DNA of 17,705 bases from an uncultured Megasphaera sp. (GCF_958350005.1 NZ_CATWFF010000026.1:1-17705), one strand, 5' to 3'. Positions 1-7,467 are shown, counted from the stretch's first letter. Numbers and translations: made by a program. The notes: generated by a model not told the origin, from the sequence alone.

Positions 1-1
1 A

Positions 2-7
2 TATAAT
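2..7 (+). promoter_or_regulatory. -10 box of the perR promoter (promoter truncated by window edge)
   Basis: The first bases contain a perfect TATAAT. Transcription would begin near base 13-14, leaving a leader of about 30 bases before the perR GTG start. The -35 element lies outside the window, so only half of the promoter can be judged. No complete PerR box (7-1-7 inverted repeat) is visible in what remains, so autoregulation cannot be assessed here. Confidence 0.55.
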
Positions 8-43
8 ACGCATCCTATGAGGCGGAAGAAAGGAGGAATTTCT

Positions 44-457
44 GTGAATATTGCTGAAGTATTACGAAACAACGGCTATAAGGTAACGCCGCAGCGGCTG
101 GCCGTATATGATGCGATCGACAATAATCCGAATCATCCCAATGCGGAAATGATTTATAAGCAGCTGCAGCCGCAGTATCCGTCCATGAGTTTGGCTACTG
201 TATATAAAACGATGGAAATTTTTGCTAAAATTGGCATTGTTAAAATTTTACAGTGTGGTGAAGATTCGCATCGATACGATTATAACACGACGCAGCATGC
301 CCATATTCGCTGTGTAAAGTGCAATCGCATAGTCGACGTTGATATTGATGAAAAGGCCCTGGCCAAACAGGCTGCCGAGCAGACCGGGTTTACGGTTAAC
401 GGTGTCAACGTATCTTTTGTTGGCGTCTGCAAGGACTGCCAGCATGCAGAATCATAA
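44..457 (+). CDS. perR: Fur-family peroxide-responsive repressor, PerR-like
   Basis: This is a 137-residue Fur-superfamily metalloregulator, the usual family length. It has an N-terminal winged helix (TPQRLAVYDAI near residue 15; the DNA-reading segment SLATVYKTM near 49-57) and a C-terminal metal-binding dimerisation domain. Two CxxC pairs (C90/C93 and C129/C132) form the structural zinc site. His31, Asp79, His85, His87 and an Asp near 98-100 match the regulatory site. Asp79 six residues before the HxH pair is the Bacillus PerR arrangement rather than that of typical Fur, so peroxide sensing by Fe-catalysed His oxidation is the best inference. The GTG at 44 is chosen because AGGAGG at 31-36 sits at the right distance; an in-frame ATG at 17 lacks a ribosome site and would place that AGGAGG inside the gene. 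A hairpin terminator follows directly. Fur or Zur specificity cannot be fully excluded. Confidence 0.82.
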   Translation: MNIAEVLRNNGYKVTPQRLAVYDAIDNNPNHPNAEMIYKQLQPQYPSMSLATVYKTMEIFAKIGIVKILQCGEDSHRYDYNTTQHAHIRCVKCNRIVDVDIDEKALAKQAAEQTGFTVNGVNVSFVGVCKDCQHAES

Positions 458-468
458 TAGGTACACAT

Positions 469-508
469 AAAAGCTGCCGTGGACATGGCTTGTCAGGCGG
501 CTTTTTTT
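469..508 (+). terminator. Rho-independent terminator/attenuator between perR and nfo
   Basis: AAAAGCTGCC (469-478) can pair with GGCGGCTTTT (496-505), with one G-U pair. An inner GACA/TGTC helix lies inside, and a run of seven T ends at 508. This is a good intrinsic terminator. It ends only 21 bases before the nfo start and 6 bases before the nfo ribosome site, so no promoter fits downstream of it. Read-through is therefore probably needed for nfo-sbcD-sbcC expression. Confidence 0.8.
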
Positions 509-529
509 ATATATGAGGTGAAGACGATC

Positions 530-1363
530 ATGTTACATATTGGATGTCATTTATCTGTTTCACAGGGATTTTTACATATGGGAAAAGAAGCCGTATCTAT
601 TGGCGCCGATACCTTTCAGTTCTTTACGCGCAATCCCCGCGGCGGCAGCGTACGCAAACTGGATACGGCCGATATGGCGGCACTGAATGCGTTTATGGCA
701 GACCACCATTTTGCGCCTATTCTGGCTCACGCTCCCTATACGCTCAATGGCTGCTCCAAAACAGGACGGACCCGCCAGTTTGCAGTCGAAGCCATGGCAG
801 ATGACCTGCGGCGCCTGGAATATCTGGACAACTGTCAGTATAATTTTCATCCCGGCAGTCATGTCGGCCAGGGCGTGCCAATCGCTGTCGACTATATTGC
901 ATCTATGCTGAATGAAACCATGTTTCCCGGTCAGAAGACGAGAGTCCTGCTGGAAACGATGGCCGGCAAGGGGACGGAAGTAGGGCGGAAATTTGAAGAA
1001 ATTGCCGATATTATCAGCAAAGTCACGTTGTCTGACTATATGGGAGTCTGCCTGGATACGTGCCATGTGTTTGACGGCGGCTATGATATTGTCGATCATC
1101 TGGATGAAGTGTTGGAGCAGTTTGACCGCATTATCGGCCTGAACCGTCTGCGGGCCGTTCATATTAACGACAGTAAAAATCCTTTGGGCAGTCATAAGGA
1201 CAGACATGAAAAAATCGGTCAGGGCCATATTGGCATGGCAGCGTTTACGAAGATTATTAATCATCCAGCACTGCGCAATTTGCCCTTTTATCTGGAAACG
1301 CCTAATGATATGGACGGCTATGCCCGGGAGATTGCGGCATTGCGGGCAGCATACGTAGAATAA
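530..1363 (+). CDS. nfo: Endonuclease IV (AP endonuclease)
   Basis: This enzyme cleaves DNA 5' to abasic sites and removes blocked 3' ends left by oxidative damage, in base-excision repair. The 277-residue product is a full-length TIM-barrel Nfo. The trinuclear-zinc ligands are recognisable in order: His67 (AHAPY), His107 (NFHPGSH), Glu142 (LLETMAGKG), the Asp and His of CLDTCHVFDGG, the His of AVHINDSK, the Asp and His of HKDRHEKIGQG, and the Glu of the final LETP. The ATG at 530 is preferred because GAGGTG lies 9 bases upstream and the protein then begins MLHIGCHLS, the expected first beta strand. Earlier in-frame starts would run through the terminator hairpin. sbcD follows 13 bases after the stop. 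Placement behind a PerR-like regulator fits an oxidative-stress role, which is inferred from context. Confidence 0.95.
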   Translation: MLHIGCHLSVSQGFLHMGKEAVSIGADTFQFFTRNPRGGSVRKLDTADMAALNAFMADHHFAPILAHAPYTLNGCSKTGRTRQFAVEAMADDLRRLEYLDNCQYNFHPGSHVGQGVPIAVDYIASMLNETMFPGQKTRVLLETMAGKGTEVGRKFEEIADIISKVTLSDYMGVCLDTCHVFDGGYDIVDHLDEVLEQFDRIIGLNRLRAVHINDSKNPLGSHKDRHEKIGQGHIGMAAFTKIINHPALRNLPFYLETPNDMDGYAREIAALRAAYVE

Positions 1364-1376
1364 GGAGACTGGAGTT

Positions 1377-2522
1377 ATGCGAATTTTACACACTGCAGAC
1401 TGGCATTTGGGAAAAATGTTTTACGGCAGTTATTTGACTGATGACCAGGCTTACGTGCTGACCGAACAGTTTCTGCCGCTCATCCGGGACGAACATATCG
1501 ACGCCGTTGTCCTGGCCGGCGACGTATATGACCGCAGTCTGCCGCCGACAGAAGCAGTGGCCTTATTTGATGAAATTTCGACGAAAATTACGGCCGAAAT
1601 GGGGGTCCCTTTTTTTGTCATCAGCGGCAATCATGACAGTGCCGCCAGGCTGTCTTTTGGTAGTGCCCTTCTGGCCAAAGAAGGGCTGCACATTGCCGGT
1701 ACACTGGATAAACTGCCCAGTCCGATTACGCTGTATGATCAGGATGGGCCGGTGACGTTCGTGTCCCTTCCCTTTGCAGAACCGGCAGCAGTTCGCCATT
1801 ACCTGCAGGCTGATGACATACGGAGTCATGAACAGGCTCTGGTCGGCCTCATGCAGCATCAGGGCGGTGTGCCGCAGGGACGATCTGTCTGCATTGCCCA
1901 TGCCTTTGTTGCCGGCAGTACAGCCAGTGATTCTGAACGGCCTCTGTCTATTGGCGGAACCGATATGGTCGATAGTTCCATATTTTCCGGATATACCTAT
2001 ACGGCATTAGGCCACCTGCACGGGCCGCAGCAGGCCGGCAGTCCTGCAGTCCGCTATGCCGGCAGTCTGCTCAAGTATTCCTTTGGCGAAGCTCGTCAGA
2101 AAAAAGGTGCCCTAGTAGTGGATATCGACGGCAGCGGTACTGTACAGACTGTGTTTCAGCCCTTTGTGCCCAAACATGATGTACAGGTTGTGGAAGGCTT
2201 TTTTGATGATATTATGCGCCGCGACGATGAAGGGTGCGGCGATTTTCTTTTGTTCCGCCTGGCTGACGAAGCGCCTATTCTCGACGGCATGGCCAAGCTG
2301 CGGAAAAAGTATCCCCGTGCCATGGCTCTGGAAACGCCGAACCGCCGGACTGCCGGCTCTGAAGAACGATCTTTTGATCTCCATGGGACGACAGAACGGC
2401 AGCTGTTTGAAAGTTTTGCCATGGCCATGCAGGGAGACCGGCCGCTGACAGAAGCGGAACGGACGTGTATGGATGAACTGTGGAAAGGACTGCTGGAAGC
2501 AGAAGGAGGCGGATTGTTGTGA
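1377..2522 (+). CDS. sbcD: Exonuclease SbcCD, nuclease subunit SbcD
   Basis: This is the Mre11-type manganese nuclease that partners SbcC to open hairpins and cruciforms and to trim protein-blocked DNA ends. The 381-residue protein shows the calcineurin-like phosphoesterase motifs in order: HTADWHLGK (Asp8, His10), AGDVYD (Asp49), SGNHDS (Asn85-His86-Asp87), a CIAHAF motif histidine and LGHLHG. The C-terminal part after about residue 270 is the capping domain. The ATG at 1377 follows AAGGAGACTGG, 13 bases after nfo. The stop overlaps the sbcC GTG start (GTGA, four bases), so the two subunits are probably translationally coupled, as expected for a stoichiometric complex. The genes stay in this order in most bacteria. 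Confidence 0.96.
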   Translation: MRILHTADWHLGKMFYGSYLTDDQAYVLTEQFLPLIRDEHIDAVVLAGDVYDRSLPPTEAVALFDEISTKITAEMGVPFFVISGNHDSAARLSFGSALLAKEGLHIAGTLDKLPSPITLYDQDGPVTFVSLPFAEPAAVRHYLQADDIRSHEQALVGLMQHQGGVPQGRSVCIAHAFVAGSTASDSERPLSIGGTDMVDSSIFSGYTYTALGHLHGPQQAGSPAVRYAGSLLKYSFGEARQKKGALVVDIDGSGTVQTVFQPFVPKHDVQVVEGFFDDIMRRDDEGCGDFLLFRLADEAPILDGMAKLRKKYPRAMALETPNRRTAGSEERSFDLHGTTERQLFESFAMAMQGDRPLTEAERTCMDELWKGLLEAEGGGLL

Positions 2523-5500
2523 AGCCCATATACTTGAAAATGCAGGCTTTTGGTCCCTATGCCGGCACACAGGTCGTCGACTTTCGCCTGCTGGGAGACC
2601 GAAATTTCTTCCTCATTTACGGGCCTACCGGTGCCGGGAAGACGACGATTCTGGATGCCATCTGCTACAGCCTGTACAACACGACCAGCGGCAACAGCCG
2701 GTCTGGCGCTCATATGCGCAGTGAATACGCTTCGCCTGAAGAGCCGACATCGGTGTCTTTTTCCTTTATTGTCGGTACGAAACGATATCGCGTAGAACGC
2801 AGCCCGGAACAGCAGGTTGCCAAAAAGCGGGGGACAGGTCTTCGGAAAGCGCCGGCGACGGCAGCACTCTATGAAATTGACGATGACGGAGCAGATATCC
2901 GCGTCATAGCGACGAAAAATGTGACAGCCTATGTAGAAGAGCTGCTGGGATTTCAGGCTGAACAGTTCCGCCAGGTCGTTTTGCTGCCGCAAGGGGATTT
3001 TCGCCGCCTGCTGCTGGCTAATTCCAGTGAACGGCAGCAGATCATGCAGATCCTGTTTCATACGCAGCGCTATGCCAAGCTGCAGGAACTGGCCAAAGAG
3101 AAGCATGATGCCGTTCAGGAACAGTACAGCTCCCTGAATGAACGGATTTCTCTGTGCCTTCAGGGCATTGGTGCTGACAGCGAAGAAGGGCTGCTGCAAC
3201 TGGAACAGACACTGCAGCAGCAACAGGCCCAGGCAGCCGCATCGGCTCAGGCGGCGGCAGCCGACCGCGATGCCTGTCAGCAGGCTGTACAGGCCGCACA
3301 GGTGTTGTACAGTCATTGGCAGGCTCTGAAAGCGAGCCGTCAGCAGGCAGCGCAGCTGGAACAGAAACGGGAAACCTTTGAGCAGAAGCGAGTATATATT
3401 CAGAAGCTGCGGCAGGCTCAGGTATTGGCAGAGCCATGCCGGCGCCTGGATGAAGTACAGGAACATGGCACCGTTGTCGGTAAAAACGCCTCTCAGGCAG
3501 AGGCCCAGGCTGAACAGCTGCGGCAGCGCCTGAATGCAGCTGCTGCGGAAGAACGGGCGCTGCAGGAGCAGCTGCCCCGTCGTCAGGCCGAGCGGGAACA
3601 GGTTGTCGTCCTCCAGGGATGGGCCGAAAAGGCACAGCATTATACTGCTGTATGCCAGACAGCGGCGCAGGCCAAAGCAGCGGCAGAGAAGGCTGCTTCG
3701 GCACTTAATCAGGCTGCGCAGCAGCGGGATGAACTGCAGAAACAGCTCGATGCCAGCCGAAGGGTGCTGGAAAACCAGCCGGCACTGGCAGCGGCGCTGG
3801 AGCAGGCAAAAGCCAGACTGGCTGCTGTGCAGGAGCGGCTTCGACAGGAGCGGCATATGGCGCAGGTACAGCAGGCAGTTCACCAGGCCGAGACCGAATA
3901 CCGGAAAGCCCGGACAGTCTGGCAGGCGGCGGCAGAGCAGGCCCGGCAGGACCGTGTCCGCTGCGATGCCGTTCAGGCTGTATTTTTACAGAATCAGGCC
4001 GCCCTGCTGGCATCAGACCTGGAAGACGGCCAGCCCTGCCCTGTATGCGGGTCTGTGACCCATCCCAAACTGGCCGTACCGGCGGAAAAGATGCCCCGGA
4101 AAGAAGATGTAGAGCAGTGCCGGCAGCAGGCTCAGTCCAGCGACAGGGCCCGGCAGGAAGCAGAAATTGCCGTAAAGCAGGCAGAAACCAGGATTGGTGC
4201 CAAAAAACAGGAATATGAAGGACTGCGGCAGCAGTATCCGGAAGACGGCTCGGTACAGCAGTGGCAGGAACGGTCGGACCAGGCCGAAAAGAAGGCGGAA
4301 GTGCTGGGCAAACAGCTGGCTCAGGCCGAAGAACTTCGCCGCCGTGCTGCAGGCTGGGAAGAGGCAAAAGCAGTGCTGACAGCCAGAGAAGAGAGCCTTC
4401 GCCGCCAATCCGATCAGGCCCGCCTTCAGGCGGCACAGAAACAGGCCGAGCAGACCCAGATAGAAGCGGATCTGCCGGAAACCTATCGAAAGCCAGGACG
4501 GGCAGCTGCGGAAATGGCGAAGCTGCAGCAGTCCTTAAAAGACTATGATGGGAAGACGGAATCGCTGCGCCGTCAGCTCGGCGATATGGAAAAGGAAGAA
4601 GCACGCTGGAGTGAACAGGCCAAGCTGCTGCAGGCACAGGTTGCGGCCCTGCGGGATGAGTATACGGCTTTATGCGAATCTGTTAAGGCACAGATCGGCC
4701 AGTCTGCCCTGACGAGCGTGAAAGAATGCCGCCAGCTGCAGCCTTTCATTTCGACGCTGGATGCGGAACAGGCTGCTGTTGACGCCTACGACCGGGACGT
4801 ACAGCAGGTACAGGGCCGTATTGCCCAGGAAGAACAGGCCGTTGGCAGCCAGGCAGAGCCGCAGATGGACATGTATACGAAGACGCTGGCAGAAAAAAAC
4901 GAACAGTGCCGGAAACTGTCAGAAGCAGCAGCTCATGCAGCGCTGCAGGTACAGCAGGCCCAAACAGCACGGAAGCAGATTGCCGGCTGGCATGCCCGGC
5001 AGGAAGAGCTGACGGAACAGTACAAGACCGTAGGTGCCTTATATGAACTGATTGCAGGCAAACAGACAGGCATTAATTTTGAACGGTACGTACTGGGAGC
5101 GCTCCTTGATGAAGTGCTTCATGCCGCCAATATTCGCCTCGATGAAATGAGCCGGCGCCGCTATGCCCTGCAGCGGTCTCAGTCCTGGGACGACAAGCGG
5201 GTCCGGCAAATCGGACTGGATATTGAAGTTTTTGATAATTACACCGGCTATGCCCGGCCGGCCAATACCCTGTCAGGCGGTGAAACCTTCCTGGCTTCGC
5301 TGGCGCTGGCTCTGGGGCTGGCTGACGTTGTACAGGCCTATTCCGGCGGGATACACCTGGATACCATGTTCATTGACGAAGGCTTTGGCACCCTCGACGG
5401 AGAAACCCTGGATTTTGCCCTGAAAGCCCTTCTGGAACTGAAGCAGAGCGGCCGGCTCCTGGGGATTATTTCTCACGTTCCGGAACTGCGGGACCGCATT

Positions 5501-5563
5501 GATACGCGCCTGGCCATTCGCAAAACCGATCGGGGCAGTACGGCGTCCTTCGAATTGCTGTAA
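2519..5563 (+). CDS. sbcC: Exonuclease SbcCD, ATPase subunit SbcC
   Basis: This is the Rad50/SMC-type ATPase partner of SbcD. The 1014-residue protein has Walker A GPTGAGKT (35-42) and the Q-loop region FRQVVLLPQGDF near residue 160. A long, very Gln/Ala/Glu-rich coiled coil follows, broken at its exact middle by the zinc hook CPVCG (Cys507, Cys510). The C-terminal half carries the ABC signature LSGGE (918-922), Walker B MFIDEGFGTLD starting at 950, and the switch histidine in ISHVPEL (about His986). The GTG at 2519 is chosen because AAGGAGG at 2503-2509 lies 9 bases upstream and gives the family N-terminus (KPIYLKMQAFGPY). An upstream in-frame ATG at 2480 would add 13 unrelated residues. The coiled coil makes the reverse strand appear open over long stretches, but those frames have no family resemblance. 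No terminator is evident after the stop. Confidence 0.96.
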   Translation: MKPIYLKMQAFGPYAGTQVVDFRLLGDRNFFLIYGPTGAGKTTILDAICYSLYNTTSGNSRSGAHMRSEYASPEEPTSVSFSFIVGTKRYRVERSPEQQVAKKRGTGLRKAPATAALYEIDDDGADIRVIATKNVTAYVEELLGFQAEQFRQVVLLPQGDFRRLLLANSSERQQIMQILFHTQRYAKLQELAKEKHDAVQEQYSSLNERISLCLQGIGADSEEGLLQLEQTLQQQQAQAAASAQAAAADRDACQQAVQAAQVLYSHWQALKASRQQAAQLEQKRETFEQKRVYIQKLRQAQVLAEPCRRLDEVQEHGTVVGKNASQAEAQAEQLRQRLNAAAAEERALQEQLPRRQAEREQVVVLQGWAEKAQHYTAVCQTAAQAKAAAEKAASALNQAAQQRDELQKQLDASRRVLENQPALAAALEQAKARLAAVQERLRQERHMAQVQQAVHQAETEYRKARTVWQAAAEQARQDRVRCDAVQAVFLQNQAALLASDLEDGQPCPVCGSVTHPKLAVPAEKMPRKEDVEQCRQQAQSSDRARQEAEIAVKQAETRIGAKKQEYEGLRQQYPEDGSVQQWQERSDQAEKKAEVLGKQLAQAEELRRRAAGWEEAKAVLTAREESLRRQSDQARLQAAQKQAEQTQIEADLPETYRKPGRAAAEMAKLQQSLKDYDGKTESLRRQLGDMEKEEARWSEQAKLLQAQVAALRDEYTALCESVKAQIGQSALTSVKECRQLQPFISTLDAEQAAVDAYDRDVQQVQGRIAQEEQAVGSQAEPQMDMYTKTLAEKNEQCRKLSEAAAHAALQVQQAQTARKQIAGWHARQEELTEQYKTVGALYELIAGKQTGINFERYVLGALLDEVLHAANIRLDEMSRRRYALQRSQSWDDKRVRQIGLDIEVFDNYTGYARPANTLSGGETFLASLALALGLADVVQAYSGGIHLDTMFIDEGFGTLDGETLDFALKALLELKQSGRLLGIISHVPELRDRIDTRLAIRKTDRGSTASFELL

Positions 5564-5577
5564 TTCTAAATCGCTAT

Positions 5578-5606
5578 TTGAAGAGGTCTCGAAAAGGGCT
5601 TATAAT
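5578..5606 (+). promoter_or_regulatory. Promoter of the ybaK-like/gloA/tcdA operon
   Basis: TTGAAG (5578-5583) and TATAAT (5601-5606) are separated by exactly 17 bases, giving a near-consensus housekeeping sigma promoter just after sbcC. The predicted transcript starts about 5613, some 40 bases before the first ATG. No operator palindrome is apparent beyond the AT-rich -10 repeat. Confidence 0.75.
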
Positions 5607-5653
5607 ATAATCCATATTCACTGCATATTTTCGTTTTGGAGGAACAGCGTCTC

Positions 5654-6142
5654 ATGTCTATTCAGAAGGTGCGGGAGTATTTTGCTCAGTGGCATATGGA
5701 GGACCGCGTCCGCGAACTGGATCATTCCAGCGCGACTGTAGCGGAAGCAGCGGCAGCACTCCATACAGAAGAACAGCGGATTGCCAAATCCATGTCATTC
5801 CTGCTCGACGACGGGCCCATTCTGGTCCTGTTTGCCGGCGATGCCCGCGTAGATAATCATAAATTTAAAGAACGGTTTCATAAAAAGGCGACTATGATCA
5901 AGGCCGATGAAGTAGAACAGCGTATTGGCCATCCTGTAGGCGGCGTGTGTCCCTTTGCCGTCAATCCAGGTGTGACAGTATACCTGGATGAATCGCTGCA
6001 GCGGTTTTCCACGGTCTTTCCGGCCTGTGGCAGTGCCAACAGCGCTATTGAGCTGACCCTGTCCGAGCTGGAACGCTATGCCCATGCTGCTGCCTGGGTA
6101 GATGTATCCAAAGGCTGGCAGAACTGTACAAAGGAGGAATAA
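5654..6142 (+). CDS. YbaK/EbsC-family aminoacyl-tRNA deacylase
   Basis: This 162-residue protein covers the whole single-domain YbaK fold, a family that hydrolyses mischarged tRNA such as Cys-tRNA(Pro) or Ala-tRNA(Pro) in trans. Visible hallmarks are the conserved lysine in IAKSMSF (Lys45), the GHPVGGVCPFA segment (about 92-102) that forms the substrate pocket, and ACGSANSAIELTLSEL (about 124-139), equivalent to the family's G-S-x-x-x-A-I/L motif. The ATG at 5654 is used because GGAGG lies at 5638-5642 upstream of it; a TTG at 5636 is in frame but overlaps that ribosome site. It is the first gene of a short operon, 4 bases upstream of the glyoxalase gene. Exact substrate (Cys, Ala or other) cannot be told from the sequence. 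Confidence 0.85.
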   Translation: MSIQKVREYFAQWHMEDRVRELDHSSATVAEAAAALHTEEQRIAKSMSFLLDDGPILVLFAGDARVDNHKFKERFHKKATMIKADEVEQRIGHPVGGVCPFAVNPGVTVYLDESLQRFSTVFPACGSANSAIELTLSELERYAHAAAWVDVSKGWQNCTKEE

Positions 6143-6146
6143 GAGC

Positions 6147-6509
6147 ATGCAATTTACATTTAGACATACGAATTTCAATGTCCTGGATCTGCAGCGCAGT
6201 CTGGATTTTTACCGGGAAGCCCTGGGACTGACAGAAGTGCGCCGCATCGAAAATCCTGATTTTACGATTGTCTATCTCGGCGACGGCGTGTCCGACTTTC
6301 AGCTGGAACTGACATGGCTCAAAGACCGGAAAGAACCGTATAATCTCGGCGAAAACGAATTCCATACGGCGTTTTCCGTAGCCGATATGGATGCAGCCCT
6401 GGCCAAACACAAAAAGATGGGCTGCGTTGTCTATGAAAACCCGGCCATGGGGATCTATTTTATTGCCGATCCTGACGGATACTGGCTGGAAGTAATTCCG
6501 GAGAAATAA
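6147..6509 (+). CDS. gloA: Glyoxalase I-like VOC-family metalloenzyme (lactoylglutathione lyase type)
   Basis: This small vicinal-oxygen-chelate protein of 120 residues has two beta-alpha-beta-beta-beta modules. The four metal ligands of bacterial glyoxalase I are all present: His7 (FRHTNFNV), Glu54 (FQLELTW), His73 (EFHTAFSV) and Glu115 (YWLEVIP). In the family this site binds Ni or Zn and isomerises the thiol hemiacetal of methylglyoxal. The usual glutathione substrate may be replaced by another thiol in an anaerobe, so the natural substrate is uncertain. The ATG at 6147 follows AAAGGAGGAATAA, where the ribosome site overlaps the end of the upstream gene, indicating coupling. tcdA begins 3 bases after its stop. 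A different VOC isomerase function is possible, but the complete ligand set argues for glyoxalase chemistry. Confidence 0.82.
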   Translation: MQFTFRHTNFNVLDLQRSLDFYREALGLTEVRRIENPDFTIVYLGDGVSDFQLELTWLKDRKEPYNLGENEFHTAFSVADMDAALAKHKKMGCVVYENPAMGIYFIADPDGYWLEVIPEK

Positions 6510-6512
6510 GAA

Positions 6513-7220
6513 ATGAAACAACAATATACACAACGGACAGCTCGTCTCATCGGTCAGGACAAGGTAGACCTGCTGGGACAGAAAACGGTCATGGTCTTTG
6601 GCGTCGGCGGCGTCGGTTCTTTTGCTGTCGAAGCTCTGGGCCGCGCCGGTATTGGTAAATTAATCCTCGTCGATGCCGACGTATTTGATCCATCCAATCT
6701 CAACCGCCAGCTCGGTGCGACGACACAGACTATTGGCCGCCCGAAAGCGGACGTTATGAAAGAACGGCTGCTGACCATTAATCCGGACATTCAGGTAGAA
6801 ACACACCGTATGTTTTATCTTCCCGGTGATTACCCGGACTTTATTGCCGCATCTGGCGCCGATTACGTCGTCGATGCTGTCGATACAGTCAGCGCCAAAA
6901 TTGACGTTATTACAGAAGCGCACAAAGCAGGCATACCCGTCATTTCATCCATGGGTGCCGGCAACAAGCTTCATCCAGAGTATTTTGAAATTGCCGATCT
7001 GGCAAAGACTTCCGTAGATCCTCTGGCGAAAGTTCTGCGCCGGGAACTGAAGAAACGGGGTATCCGGCATGTAAAGGTCGTGTACTCCCAGGAACAGCCG
7101 CGGCCTGTTCAGGTCGAAGGCGAAGTACGGCCCAGCCCGGGCAGCATTTCCTTTGTTCCGTCTGTAGCCGGTCTGATTCTGGCCGGTGCCGTCATTCGGG
7201 ATTTGCTGGATCTGGCGTAA
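6513..7220 (+). CDS. tcdA: tRNA threonylcarbamoyladenosine dehydratase, ThiF/E1-like
   Basis: This ATP-dependent enzyme of the ThiF/MoeB fold converts t6A37 of ANN-decoding tRNAs to the cyclic ct6A form. The 235-residue protein starts with the family hallmark QRTARLIGQDKVDLL. It then has the nucleotide-binding glycine loop GVGGVGS (30-36), the VDADVFDPSNLNRQ segment (Asp and Asn/Arg of the adenylation site) and GSISFVPSVAGLILAGAVIRDLL near the C-terminus. That combination separates it from MoeB/ThiF proper, which carry zinc CxxC pairs; here no cysteine at all is present. The start ATG is 3 bases after the gloA stop and uses GGAG inside the end of that gene. A strong terminator follows at 7249-7278. 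TsaC, which makes the t6A precursor, is encoded elsewhere in this window (13364-14413). Confidence 0.9.
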   Translation: MKQQYTQRTARLIGQDKVDLLGQKTVMVFGVGGVGSFAVEALGRAGIGKLILVDADVFDPSNLNRQLGATTQTIGRPKADVMKERLLTINPDIQVETHRMFYLPGDYPDFIAASGADYVVDAVDTVSAKIDVITEAHKAGIPVISSMGAGNKLHPEYFEIADLAKTSVDPLAKVLRRELKKRGIRHVKVVYSQEQPRPVQVEGEVRPSPGSISFVPSVAGLILAGAVIRDLLDLA

Positions 7221-7237
7221 AAATTTTTTTTCATCAG

Positions 7238-7246
7238 TTATACACA
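7238..7246 (+). promoter_or_regulatory. Possible DnaA box (TTATACACA)
   Basis: TTATACACA fits the DnaA-box consensus TTAT(A/C)CACA exactly. A weaker 7/9 match lies on the other strand at 7317-7325. Both sit upstream of nrdDG. In E. coli, DnaA controls a different ribonucleotide reductase operon (nrdAB), so a link is conceivable. One exact match in a window this size is close to chance expectation, and the first site lies before the tcdA terminator. Confidence 0.2.
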
Positions 7247-7248
7247 GG

Positions 7249-7278
7249 AGCTGTGGCTTTCAAACCACAGCTTTTTTG
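7249..7278 (+). terminator. Rho-independent terminator after tcdA
   Basis: AGCTGTGG (7249-7256) and CCACAGCT (7265-7272) form a perfect 8-bp stem with an 8-base loop, followed by a T run (7272-7277). It closes the ybaK-like/gloA/tcdA operon and separates it from the nrdDG promoter. Confidence 0.9.
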
Positions 7279-7344
7279 GCGGCTTCCAGCCTTTTTGATA
7301 GCACTTAGTCACAACTTGTGGAAACAGGATGCTGTATTCCCGGA

Positions 7345-7373
7345 TTGACACGCTATACTGTATATAGTATGAT
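7345..7373 (+). promoter_or_regulatory. Promoter of nrdD-nrdG
   Basis: A perfect -35 TTGACA (7345-7350), a 17-base spacer and -10 TATGAT (7368-7373) make the best promoter in the window. The predicted start is near 7380, leaving a leader of about 88 bases before nrdD. The spacer contains a palindrome (7355-7370), so a repressor bound there would directly block polymerase. Confidence 0.85.
7355..7370 (+). promoter_or_regulatory. Palindromic operator candidate (possible NrdR box) in the nrdD promoter
   Basis: ATACTGTATATAGTAT is a 16-base inverted repeat with one mismatched pair, lying between the -35 and -10 elements. Its minus-strand half ATACTATAT recurs on the plus strand at 7441-7449, just before the nrdD ribosome site. 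Size, A+T core and location resemble the NrdR box (approximately ACACTATATATAGTGT) that represses ribonucleotide reductase operons. The 86-base separation of the two sites is not the usual paired arrangement of about 31 bases, so NrdR identity is tentative. Confidence 0.45.
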
Positions 7374-7467
7374 TAGAACAGACTCGACAACAGAAAAAAT
7401 GGAATATGTTGTATACAGAGGCAAGTAAAAACACTGTTATATACTATATCATGTGGAGGTATCCGAT

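Noticed and set aside
3180..3300. Repetitive CAG/CAGGC-rich stretch in sbcC as a DNA repeat
   Set aside because: It encodes the Gln/Ala-rich coiled coil without a fixed repeat unit, so it is protein composition rather than a tandem repeat.
2156..3883. A 575-codon minus-strand open frame opposite sbcD/sbcC
   Set aside because: The open frame follows from the Gln/Ala-rich coiled-coil codons. The translation is a Leu/Cys/Phe-rich artefact with no ribosome site.
5600..5614. TTATAATATAATCCA as a PerR box upstream of the ybaK-like gene
   Set aside because: Only the left half-site matches; the right half fails, and TATAAT is explained as the -10 box.
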